64,000 nt of DNA from the NCBI GenBank assembly GCA_016789455.1, contig JAEUQU010000002.1:1-64000 (forward strand), given 5' to 3'. A program made the translations under genes and the position numbers. How positions within the stretch are numbered: position 1 is the stretch's first letter; the number at the start of each line of letters is the position of its first letter. Shown here piece by piece: positions 23,693 to 30,991 of this stretch. Origin of the DNA: Candidatus Saccharibacteria bacterium (GTDB taxonomy: Bacteria; Patescibacteriota; Saccharimonadia; Saccharimonadales; Saccharimonadaceae). The notes below the pieces were generated by a model. The model did not search any database. It was not told the origin of the DNA and saw only the letters and a program-made list of their open reading frames with translations.

Positions 23693-24718
23693 CTAGCCGC
23701 CGATGCCCGAGAAGCTGTCTACCTGCAGCTCCGGGGCGTTGGTGGCGCCGGTGCTGCTGAAGGCCCGGATGCCGACCCGGCCGCCGCTCTGGAAGACGGT
23801 GTTGGTGAGGGAGAGTGTCGGGCTGCTGGGTTCGGCGGTGCCGTCCTGCCATGCATACATGCTGAGAGTGGTGCCGTCGTAGGTGCCGCGGATCCACCAG
23901 CGCTGGCCAGGGGCAAAACTTGAGCCTACGGTGATGTTGCTGCCCAGGTTGGTCTCAGTGCCGGCCTCGTTGATGGTGATGGCTGCCGTTACGGCGCCGG
24001 TGGTGCCGAATGTCAGGCGGAAGCGGTAGTGGTTGTTGCTGTCGGTCAGGCTGCCGACCAAGGCGGCAGAATTGGCGGCGCCGGCCGGCATGGTGCTGAG
24101 GGTGAGCCGCGTACGGACGTCGTAGGTAGCAAATGTCTGGCTGAGCCTGGTGTAGCGCGAGTTGTTGGCGGTCGGCATGGCGATACGGCCAGTGGTGGAT
24201 GACACCGAATAGTCGGCTACGGAACCGTTGGCGGTCGACCAGGTGCCACCGCCGGAGGCTGTGCCCCAGCCGGAGCTGACGGTGCGAGCAAAGTCGTCGC
24301 TGATGGTGGTGGAGGCGGTACCGCCAGTGCCATGGCCGGGGCAGGGGCCGCTGACGGGTGAGCGGTTCTGGCTGGTGACCTTGAAGGTCGGGGTGCCGTT
24401 GTTGGCGGTCAGGCAGTAGGTGTCGGTGGCGGCGTTGTAGGCATATTGATAACTGGTATTGGGACTAGTGGGCAGGCTCGGCATGACGCTGGGGTAGGTG
24501 CCGGTGTCGGCCTTGGTCTGTTCCAGCTGCTTGGCTGACGACTTGAGGTCGGACTGGGCCGTGGCGCTCCGCGCCTGGTCCTGCGAGCGGCTGTAGGCAC
24601 CGATGGCCAGTACTGCCAGGATGCCGATGATGACAATGACGATGAGCAGCTCAACGATAGTGAAGCCTGTACTATGCAGCCGTGAGCCGCCATGGGTGCG
24701 TGCGATGGTGCGTTCCAT
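23693..24718 (-). CDS. Type IV pilin-like protein with lectin-like C-terminal domain
   Basis: 341 aa from ATG 24718. Class III-type pilin signal: short basic leader then TG^FTIVELLIVIVIIGILAVL, followed by the pilin helix and a short globular part (TSYQYAYNAATDTYCLTANN). From about residue 140 a second domain starts (ISDDFARTVSSGWGTASGGG, VGSLTDSNNHYRFRLT, WWIRGTYDGTTLSMYAW), typical of concanavalin/LamG-like jelly rolls. Predicted surface adhesin or pseudopilin. TTGTGG-17-TATAGT ends ten bases before the ATG, so the mRNA is probably leaderless. Divergent from the sortase. Confidence 0.85.
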   Translation of the reverse strand: MERTIARTHGGSRLHSTGFTIVELLIVIVIIGILAVLAIGAYSRSQDQARSATAQSDLKSSAKQLEQTKADTGTYPSVMPSLPTSPNTSYQYAYNAATDTYCLTANNGTPTFKVTSQNRSPVSGPCPGHGTGGTASTTISDDFARTVSSGWGTASGGGTWSTANGSVADYSVSSTTGRIAMPTANNSRYTRLSQTFATYDVRTRLTLSTMPAGAANSAALVGSLTDSNNHYRFRLTFGTTGAVTAAITINEAGTETNLGSNITVGSSFAPGQRWWIRGTYDGTTLSMYAWQDGTAEPSSPTLSLTNTVFQSGGRVGIRAFSSTGATNAPELQVDSFSGIGG

Positions 24719-24821
24719 AGTTGTTTTTACTATAGTAAATCCGTCGGTAAACCACAAGCAGGATGGTGGGGCGGGTTTTGATATAGGCGTGAGCCATATA
24801 TACTATGAACTGCAATTCTTT

Positions 24822-25484
24822 ATGAAATACCACTACCAAAAAGGGGCGTCCGGAAAGAGCAAAAGCGGCTCCCGCCTCAAAAATGCCCTCTGGATCATCG
24901 TACCCTGCCTGACGGCGGGTATCGGTATCTATATTTTAATTACTGCCTTCAGCCCGTCTTTCATCGTCGTGCCGTTCTCTGACGAGCAGGCCAGGGTGGA
25001 GGAGCGGCTTAACAGCAAGCCGGGCATCTTTGGCAACCGGCTGTATATACCGCAGATCAACGTTGACGTGGCTATCGTGGAGGGTAATGACGAGTCGGTG
25101 CTCGATAGAGGCGCCTGGCATCGCCAGCCCCAGAACGGCAACCCCGAAAAGGGCGGCAATTTCGTGCTGAGCGCCCATCGTTTCCTGATGGGCTGGACGC
25201 CGCAGGAGACGCGGGCGAAATCGCCGTTTTATAACATCGGGCGGTTGAAGGTGGGCGATCAGTTATTCGTGGATTATAAAGGGTCGCGCTATGCGTATAA
25301 GATTACTAGAAAATATGAGGTGAAGCCGACGGCGGTCGAGATCGAGGCGAAGTCTGAGAAGGCAAAATTGACGCTGTATTCATGTACGCTGGAAGGCGCT
25401 GCTGACGGCCGCGATGTCATTGAGGCTGAGCCGCTGGGCAAGGTGGATAAAGTGCAGGCCACCGAACCAGGACGCTTGCAATAA
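24822..25484 (+). CDS. Sortase (class D/E-like)
   Basis: 220 aa. Signal anchor (about 21-44), then a sortase barrel with GNRLYIPQINVDVAIVEGND, catalytic His in VLSAHRFLMGW, catalytic Cys in TLYSCTLEG and the Arg in ADGRDV. It would cleave a C-terminal sorting motif and attach proteins to the wall or to each other. ATG 24822 is the first Met before the anchor; longer in-frame starts run into the divergent pilin gene. Divergently placed next to the pilin-lectin gene; no LPxTG-like substrate is seen here. Confidence 0.9.
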   Translation: MKYHYQKGASGKSKSGSRLKNALWIIVPCLTAGIGIYILITAFSPSFIVVPFSDEQARVEERLNSKPGIFGNRLYIPQINVDVAIVEGNDESVLDRGAWHRQPQNGNPEKGGNFVLSAHRFLMGWTPQETRAKSPFYNIGRLKVGDQLFVDYKGSRYAYKITRKYEVKPTAVEIEAKSEKAKLTLYSCTLEGAADGRDVIEAEPLGKVDKVQATEPGRLQ

Positions 25485-25533
25485 CTCAAAAAAGAAAGAA
25501 GGGCCGGAGCGCGCAGTGGCGCCCCGGCCTCCC
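25485..25533. terminator. Terminator between sortase and gene 25542
   Basis: GGCCGG-a-GCGC pairs with GCGC-c-CCGGCC (25502-25529); the minus-strand side is followed by CTTCTTTCTTTTTT. Confidence 0.8.
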
Positions 25534-25541
25534 CTTCGCCG

Positions 25542-26240
25542 TTACTGGCGGCGGTTCCATTGGCGCAGGTAGAACTGGCCGATGCGCCGGTGGTCCTGGG
25601 AATTCCGGCTGCCGATGTGCCTCTGCAGGGAGCGGCTCAACAGACCGGTGGCACCGGCGGTGTCGAAGGCACCCTGCTGCGCCAGGGCGCAGTAACGCCT
25701 GACGCGCTCGACGATGCCTTGGTCCGGCGCGCCGATCAAGCTGCGCAGGTAGTGGAACGGTTCGTCGGGCAGTGTCGTCAACCGAGCCAGGAAGACCTCT
25801 ATACGGATCAGGCTCTGGTCGTCGATGGTGAAGCGCCCCGGCACGTAATCGTGCCGGTGGGTGCCCAGCCCGCCACTCAGCAGTACCTCGCGGTACAAGC
25901 CGGGGTGGAAGCTGAGGGGTGCCCAGCTCCAGGCGTTGATGACGTCCAGGATGCCCGGAGGAATGAAATCCGTACCCGGTCGCAGCCGGATGGTGCCACC
26001 CTCCGGCCGGACGGCCTGGAGGTAGCCCTGGCGGTGGGCGATCTCGCTGGCCACCGGATTGTCGGTGGCGATGGGCGGCGTGACATCGGTCACATCCCGC
26101 AGGATGTATCCGAGCAGCCGCAGCTTGGCCAGGTAGGCCCGTTCCGCCCCGGGCGTCAGGATGTACACCTGTTCGCCGATGCGGGCGGTATCGTGGAGGC
26201 CGAGCGGGTCGTCGGCCGGATCCAGAAACGTAGGGGTCAT
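25542..26240 (-). CDS. GC-rich protein of unknown function
   Basis: 232 aa from ATG 26240 (MTPTFLDPADDP). No signal peptide or membrane helix. Has TARIGEQVYILTPGAERAYL, SWAPLSFHPGLYREVLLSGG, a Tyr/His-rich loop THRHDYVPGRFTI and a C-terminal helical half (VERVRRYCALAQQG) with a basic end HIGSRNSQDHRRIGQFYLRQ. Organised like the other GC-rich units (own promoter and terminator) but without an obvious paralog here. Confidence 0.65.
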   Translation of the reverse strand: MTPTFLDPADDPLGLHDTARIGEQVYILTPGAERAYLAKLRLLGYILRDVTDVTPPIATDNPVASEIAHRQGYLQAVRPEGGTIRLRPGTDFIPPGILDVINAWSWAPLSFHPGLYREVLLSGGLGTHRHDYVPGRFTIDDQSLIRIEVFLARLTTLPDEPFHYLRSLIGAPDQGIVERVRRYCALAQQGAFDTAGATGLLSRSLQRHIGSRNSQDHRRIGQFYLRQWNRRQ

Positions 26241-26300
26241 GCTTGCCTGCTTTGTATCGAAGGGGAGCAGTCGGCACATGGGTTGCCGACCTTGTTAATT

Positions 26301-26329
26301 ATTATGAAACGTAGCTATGAATAAGTAAA
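26301..26329 (-). promoter_or_regulatory. Promoter of the gene at 25542
   Basis: Minus strand TTTACT (26324-26329), 17 nt, CATAAT (26301-26306). Confidence 0.55.
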
Positions 26330-26417
26330 CAAAAAGCCGCCTGCTGGCGGATAGGGATTATTTACTCGGGGTGTCCGCACAGGCGGGCAGCGGGGTCGCC
26401 ACTGCCTGCCTGTGCGG
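26330..26417 (-). terminator. Double hairpin downstream of family D gene 1
   Basis: CCGCACAGGCGGGCAG pairs with CTGCCTGCCTGTGCGG (26375-26417), followed on the minus strand by a second hairpin CCGCC-AGCA-GGCGG ending in CTTTTTGTTT (26330-26349). Confidence 0.75.
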
Positions 26418-26426
26418 GTGTTGGGA

Positions 26427-26981
26427 TCAGGCGTCCCAGTAGCCGAAGATGTCGTTCCAGCCGGGGTAGCGGCTGTCGAGCCAGGCGCAGGCTTCCTGGC
26501 CTGCCCGGGCGATGGTCGCCGTGTAATCACTGCCCGAGTCGCCCTTGAGCGGGATGGTCACCGTGTGGATGACGGTGCCACGGTCCATGACCTGCATGGA
26601 CACGGCGCCCGTGACGTTCATGTCCTGGGCGTACGTGTAGCGCGTGTGCAGGGCCAGGTAGTGGCTGCCGGTCGTACCCAGGTCCGTGCCCAGGCTGGGC
26701 ACGATGATCAGGGTGACGCGGTGGTTGTTCCGGGCATCGAAGAAGTGCCAGGTGACCCCGATGGGGCTGCCGGGAACCATCTCGCGCCGCCAGCCGGCCG
26801 GAAGCCAGGCCTCGACCATCGGCTGGGCCCGCTCGGCGGCCGTGGGCTTGAGCATGAGCTCGCGCTTTGCTGCCGTCAGGACGCCCTCGCCGAAGACGAA
26901 ACCCATCTGGATGAGCGTCGTCCTGTGGTGGAGGCTGAGAGCGGCCGGCAGGACGATGGCGCCGGCGTTAGGCTCGGTCAT
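26427..26981 (-). CDS. Family D protein 1 (unknown, GC-rich)
   Basis: 184 aa from ATG 26981 with GGAG upstream. Family D signature: a central LPAGW (AWLPAGWRREMVPG) followed by a beta-rich half and the C-terminal block ACAWLDSRYPGWNDIFGYWD. Four genes between 26.4 and 30.9 kb end in this AWL..R.P.W.D...YWD motif, next to the stop codon. No signal peptide or membrane helix. Function unknown; a C-terminal conserved aromatic motif could be a recognition or docking tail (inference). Confidence 0.75.
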   Translation of the reverse strand: MTEPNAGAIVLPAALSLHHRTTLIQMGFVFGEGVLTAAKRELMLKPTAAERAQPMVEAWLPAGWRREMVPGSPIGVTWHFFDARNNHRVTLIIVPSLGTDLGTTGSHYLALHTRYTYAQDMNVTGAVSMQVMDRGTVIHTVTIPLKGDSGSDYTATIARAGQEACAWLDSRYPGWNDIFGYWDA

Positions 26982-27093
26982 GAGCGTAGTGCTCCTCGTT
27001 CGAAGGGGTATTGCCTGCTTGTGGAGGTGTCCTGCCAAAGGGGACGTCATGTGCATGGGGCACGTAGCGTACTCTGTGGTAGGTCCATCTACA

Positions 27094-27122
27094 ATTATAG
27101 CATAAATTTAATTAAAAGTCAA
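27094..27122 (-). promoter_or_regulatory. Promoter of family D gene 1
   Basis: Minus strand TTGACT (27117-27122), 17-nt spacer ending ATGC, TATAAT (27094-27099). Confidence 0.8.
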
Positions 27123-27259
27123 TGAAATGAGACAGATGAACAGAGGTGGCGCCGACGCTGTAAATAATATTACTTTCTTAGGCTGGCAGTCCTGCTAATC
27201 TGACGGAAAGGCCCTGCGCCGCCGCAACAACGTTCCCGTCAAAGCAGAAGGAGAATTCC

Positions 27260-28447
27260 ATGAAAGCAGTCACATGGCAGGGTAAGCGTAAAGTCAGTGT
27301 GGAAGAGGTGCCGGATCCGGTCATCCAGGAGCCGACCGACGCCATCATCAAGATAACGTCCACGGCCATCTGCGGTTCGGACCTGCACCTGTATGAGGTG
27401 ATGGCACCGTTCATGCATGAAGGCGACATATTGGGGCATGAGCCGATGGGTATCGTACAGGAAGTCGGCAGCGGCGTGACCGGGCTGCGGCCGGGTGACC
27501 GGGTGGTGATTCCGTTCAATATTGCCTGCGGAGATTGTTTCATGTGCCAGCAGGGCCTGCAGTCGCAGTGCGAGACGACGCAGGTGCGTGAGCACGACCG
27601 TGGTGCCGCCTTCTTTGGCTACAGTAAACTGTATGGTCGGGTGCCGGGTGGTCAGGCTGAGTATCTGCGGGTGCCGCATGCTGACTACGGTGCCATCAAA
27701 GTGCCGGAAGGACCTTCGGACGAGCGTTTCTTATACCTCTCCGATGTACTGCCGACCGCCTGGCAGGCGGTGCAATATGCTGGTGTGCCGAAGGGCGGCA
27801 GTCTGGCGGTCATCGGGCAGGGGCCGATCGGCGACATGGCGGTGCGGATTGCCAAACATATGGGCATCGGCCGGATAATCGCGCTCGACCTGGTGCCGGA
27901 GCGGCTGGAGCGGGCACGCGCCAATGGCGCGGACATCATCGATATTACCGACATGAAGGACGAAGACCTGGTAGCGGCCGTGCGCGACCTGACGGACGGG
28001 CGAGGTGCTGATGCGGTCATCGATGCCGTCGGTATGGAGGCGCATGGTTCGCCCAATGCCAAGATGGCGCAGACGCTGGCCAACCTGCTGCCAGACAAGG
28101 CGGCAGAGAAAATCTTTATGACGGCTGGCGTCGACCGGCTGAACGCGCTGTATTCGGCGATTGATATCGTACGACGTGGCGGCACGTTGTCTCTTGTGGG
28201 TGTATACGCCGGCCAAGCCGATCCGATACCACTCGATACATTATTTGATAAATAGATTCAGTTGCGCATGGGCCAGGCCAATGTGCGCCATTGGAGTGAT
28301 GAGATACGTGACCTACTGGTTGCGGATGACATCTTCGGCGTTGAAGACTTCGCCACCCACCGGCTGCCTCTGGACGATGCACCGCATGCCTATGAGATAT
28401 TTCAGCAGAAGCAGGATGGGGCGGTGAAGATCGTACTGAAGCCATAA
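27260..28447 (+). pseudogene. Zinc alcohol/formaldehyde dehydrogenase-like gene with internal TAG
   Basis: A 395-codon medium-chain zinc dehydrogenase interrupted by one in-frame TAG (28253-28255). The N-terminal catalytic domain has STAICGSDLHLYE (zinc Cys), ILGHEPMG (GHE) and the structural zinc loop CGDCFMCQQGLQSQC; the Rossmann domain has VIGQGPIGDMAVRIAKHMG and LDLVPERLERA. After LDTLFDK-stop the same frame continues IQLRMGQANVRHW...FATHRLPLDDAPHAYE and GAVKIVLKP, the proper MDR C-terminus. A single CAG-to-TAG change explains it. GGAG before ATG is intact. The truncated 331-aa product would lack the last catalytic-domain strands. Confidence 0.82.
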
Positions 28448-28554
28448 GCGGGCACGCAACGAGTGTCCTGGTGATGTGGTGAAGCGATGTGGATACGGCA
28501 AGCAGGCCCCGTGTCGCAGCGAGCCTGACTCGCCGTACCCACGGGCGACGGCTC

Positions 28555-29100
28555 CTAGTCGTCCCAGTACCTCCGGGGGTCAAGCCAGCTGGGGTGGCGC
28601 TCGGCGAGCCAGGCACGGGCGGCGCTGAAGGTCTCGCGACGACGCCGTGCCCGCTGCTGCTCATCGAGCCCGGTCAGCAGTACCGGCCCGATGGTATGCA
28701 GCGTCCGGTTGCCGTCGCGCACGACGACGATGACGCGGTTGGCGCTGCCGCGCCGGTGGCTGACGGTGTAGCGGGTCGTGACGTGCAGGTGGGCGCGCCA
28801 CTGGCCGTTTGCCTCGCGGCAGTAGAGCAGGGCACGTATGCGTGATCTGTCGTCGCGCAATGCCATTTCGTGCTGGTCGGGGCCAGGAGTCAGGTGCCAG
28901 CCCGGCGGCAGGGCGGCCAGGCGGAACTTGGGATGGTCGGCAACGGGCGCCAGCAGCGTGACGCCGGCATCTGTCAGTACGCCTTCCTGGCCGTTCATGT
29001 CGGCGGGCAGGATGCATTGGTCGTCACGTGCGAGTTCGTGGCCGGGCAGGACGATCAGGTCGGGCGCAGCTTCGGCATCATCGCGGGCGATATGGGTCAT
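28555..29100 (-). CDS. Family D protein 2 (unknown, GC-rich)
   Basis: 181 aa, ATG 29100 with GGAGT eight bases upstream. It carries the family motif LPPGWHLTPG in the centre, basic beta strands (YTVSHRRGSANRVIVVV) and the terminal ARAWLAERHPSWLDPRRYWDD. No membrane helix or signal peptide. Own upstream promoter-like element and a 3' hairpin-rich region. Unknown function. Confidence 0.72.
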   Translation of the reverse strand: MTHIARDDAEAAPDLIVLPGHELARDDQCILPADMNGQEGVLTDAGVTLLAPVADHPKFRLAALPPGWHLTPGPDQHEMALRDDRSRIRALLYCREANGQWRAHLHVTTRYTVSHRRGSANRVIVVVRDGNRTLHTIGPVLLTGLDEQQRARRRRETFSAARAWLAERHPSWLDPRRYWDD

Positions 29101-29170
29101 TGTCGGGACTCCTGGTCGTGGATGGGGCTTGCTTGTCGTGTGCGCCAGGCGGGGCCTGGGTTGCCTTTAC

Positions 29171-29197
29171 CTTATATGCATTTGCTGCAGAGGTCAA
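29171..29197 (-). promoter_or_regulatory. Possible promoter of family D gene 2
   Basis: Minus strand TTGACC (29192-29197), 15 nt, TATAAG (29171-29176). Confidence 0.4.
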
Positions 29198-29207
29198 AAG
29201 TGGCCTT

Positions 29208-29257
29208 ATTGAAACACCGCCGCCCCGGCCACTGGTGAGTGGCCAAGGCGGCGGCGG
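29208..29257 (-). terminator. Terminator of family D gene 3
   Basis: CCGCCGCC-TTGGCCACT pairs with AGTGGCC-GGGGCGGCGG, followed on the minus strand by TGTTTCAATAAGG. Confidence 0.75.
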
Positions 29258-29265
29258 ATGGGAGG

Positions 29266-29838
29266 TCAGTCCCAGTGAGCGGTCAGGCTCCTCGCGTCCG
29301 GGTAGCGCGTCAGCAGCCAGGCCCAGGCCTCGTCGAAGGCGGCCTGTTGCAGGGTGTCGGCGCGCCGGCTGTCGGTGCCGTAACCGACCGGCTCGGTGGC
29401 GTAGATCTCCGCGCCGTATCCCAGGCCGCCACTGCGGCGGGCGCTGGCATCGGCGATGCGGACGACGATCTGCCGCTGGGCGCGGTAATCCCGGTACACC
29501 CGGAAGCGGTGCAGCACCGTCGTGGTGGGCGGGTAGCCCGCAGTGCGGATGGTCACCAGGCGCAGGCGGGCGCGACCCTGGTTGTCCAGGATGTGCGCCG
29601 TGGTGCTCTCGTTCTGACGGATACTACGCCAGCCCAGGGGGAAGGTGGCGTTCATCATGTCCGGCTGGTCCGTCACGGGATCACCGAGGAGGATACCGAA
29701 CCTCACCAGGGCCAACCGCCCGCGCTCGGCGGAGCCGGCATCGCCATCCCTGTCGCGGATTGCCGCCGGGATGACCATGTGCTGCTCCGGGTGGACCTGG
29801 GTCCAGACCGGCGCGGGGTGCTGCGTTTCTACGGACAT
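29266..29838 (-). CDS. Family D protein 3 (unknown, GC-rich)
   Basis: 190 aa from ATG 29838 (MSVETQHPAPV); the much longer upstream frame is low-complexity and unlikely. Carries FPLGWRSIRQ (variant of LPxGW), HRFRVYRDYRAQRQIVVRIA and the terminal EAWAWLLTRYPDARSLTAHWD, a relaxed version of the family tail. The ribosome binding site is weak (GGAGA about 15 bases away). A strong hairpin follows the stop. Unknown function. Confidence 0.65.
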   Translation of the reverse strand: MSVETQHPAPVWTQVHPEQHMVIPAAIRDRDGDAGSAERGRLALVRFGILLGDPVTDQPDMMNATFPLGWRSIRQNESTTAHILDNQGRARLRLVTIRTAGYPPTTTVLHRFRVYRDYRAQRQIVVRIADASARRSGGLGYGAEIYATEPVGYGTDSRRADTLQQAAFDEAWAWLLTRYPDARSLTAHWD

Positions 29839-30215
29839 GGCATTTCCAGCCAATCTCCCCGTCCATATCGACGTTGACACACCCGGCGGCTGCCGGGTCG
29901 GTACGCACTCCATGGCGCACGCACGAGACGGGGAGCGGGGTTGCCACCAAAAAGAAAACATCAAAAAAGGGTGCCAGCCTGGCCACCCGTCTCGTACTGG
30001 GCGTGCTGTGAATGTGCTCGGTTGAACCTTGCTCGAATGAACCTTTACAGTATCATCGATGCTTTGGTGGATCGCTATGAAATATATCACAGCCTGAGTG
30101 GCTGCCGTACGGGCGCCCCTCTGCAATGAGAAGGAGGCGTCGTGCGGCAAGCAGACATGGAGCGGGAGGTGTGCCCGCCGCCGACGCCGGGCCGATGGGC
30201 CTATGACCGCCAGGG
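29839..30215. other. Gene-free stretch with inverted repeats
   Basis: 377 bases upstream of family D gene 3. It contains an inverted repeat ACGAGACGGG (29923-29932) / CCCGTCTCGT (29986-29995) that encloses, on the minus strand, a hairpin GGGTGGCCAG-GCTGG-CACCC followed by TTTTTT (29965-29989), and a CCCGGC-GGCT-GCCGGG hairpin near 29882-29897. The mutually exclusive pairings look like an attenuator or the leftover terminator of a lost gene. No convincing gene was found. Confidence 0.45.
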
Positions 30216-30872
30216 TCAGTCCCAGTAGGCGCTGGGATCGCGCCACTTTGGGAAATGTTCATACAGCCAGGCCCGCGCCTTAAGGATGACCGCCTGGCGG
30301 GCTTCGGCGTCCTTCCTGCGTTTGCCCCGGATGGTCAGCGTGGCGGTGGTGTGCACCACCTCGCCTTCACAGAGGACCTCGACACAGACGCCGCAGTCCT
30401 CCTCGACCAGCCGGTAGCCGTAGCGCGCCACGGCCTCCATACTGACCACTTCACAGGCGTAGGGGTTGTCGTCCCGGTAGACGAAGCGGGCGCGGGTGCG
30501 GCCCTGTTCATCTACCAGTCTGCCACTACAGCGGCCCTCGTCCTCGATCTTCTGCCAGCCCGGCGGCAGCCGCGCGTACGACTGCAACGGGGCGCCAGGT
30601 ACCGGATCCAACAGTTCCAACCCGGCGACTGCCAGGGCGACGCCGCCGGAGCTGATTTCGCGCGGGAGGACGACCAACCACTGCTCGTCGGCATCAGGTG
30701 CCGGGGGTGTTGGCGCGGGGGTGTCGTCCATGACCGCTGTGGCGGCCGGCTCGCCAGCCGTTGAGCCGTCCGTCACTGGGACATCCTCCTGGTTGATGAT
30801 GATGGCCGGCCCCGTCCGGCGTACCAGGTTTCCCTGGCCGAGCGGCGTGGGGAAGACCTCGTAAATCGGCAT
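30216..30872 (-). CDS. Family D protein 4 (unknown, GC-rich)
   Basis: 218 aa from ATG 30872 (MPIYEVFPTPLG) with AGGAGT upstream. Longer than its paralogs through an N-terminal extension with a Thr/Pro/Ala-rich linker (about residues 40-62). Then LPREISSGGVALAVAG, ARLPPGWQKIEDEG, a Cys-containing CGVCVEVLCEGE strand and the family tail KARAWLYEHFPKWRDPSAYWD. No signal peptide or membrane segment. Confidence 0.75.
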   Translation of the reverse strand: MPIYEVFPTPLGQGNLVRRTGPAIIINQEDVPVTDGSTAGEPAATAVMDDTPAPTPPAPDADEQWLVVLPREISSGGVALAVAGLELLDPVPGAPLQSYARLPPGWQKIEDEGRCSGRLVDEQGRTRARFVYRDDNPYACEVVSMEAVARYGYRLVEEDCGVCVEVLCEGEVVHTTATLTIRGKRRKDAEARQAVILKARAWLYEHFPKWRDPSAYWD

Positions 30873-30953
30873 GATGCACTCCTTGGGGAGAAGGGGTCTG
30901 CTCTTGTCTGCTTGCCTCGAACCCTGCCGTCGGTAAGCGGCGGGGTTTGGCGT

Positions 30954-30981
30954 ATTATACAATTTTTGCTTCAATAATCAA
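30954..30981 (-). promoter_or_regulatory. Promoter of family D gene 4
   Basis: Minus strand TTGATT (30976-30981), 16 nt, TATAAT (30954-30959) preceded by TG. Confidence 0.65.
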
Positions 30982-30991
30982 ATAGTGATGA

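Noticed and set aside
28253-28255. TAG recoding (amber suppression or pyrrolysine)
   Set aside because: Several other genes here end in TAG followed by terminators, and no suppressor-type tRNA is visible; a point lesion is simpler.
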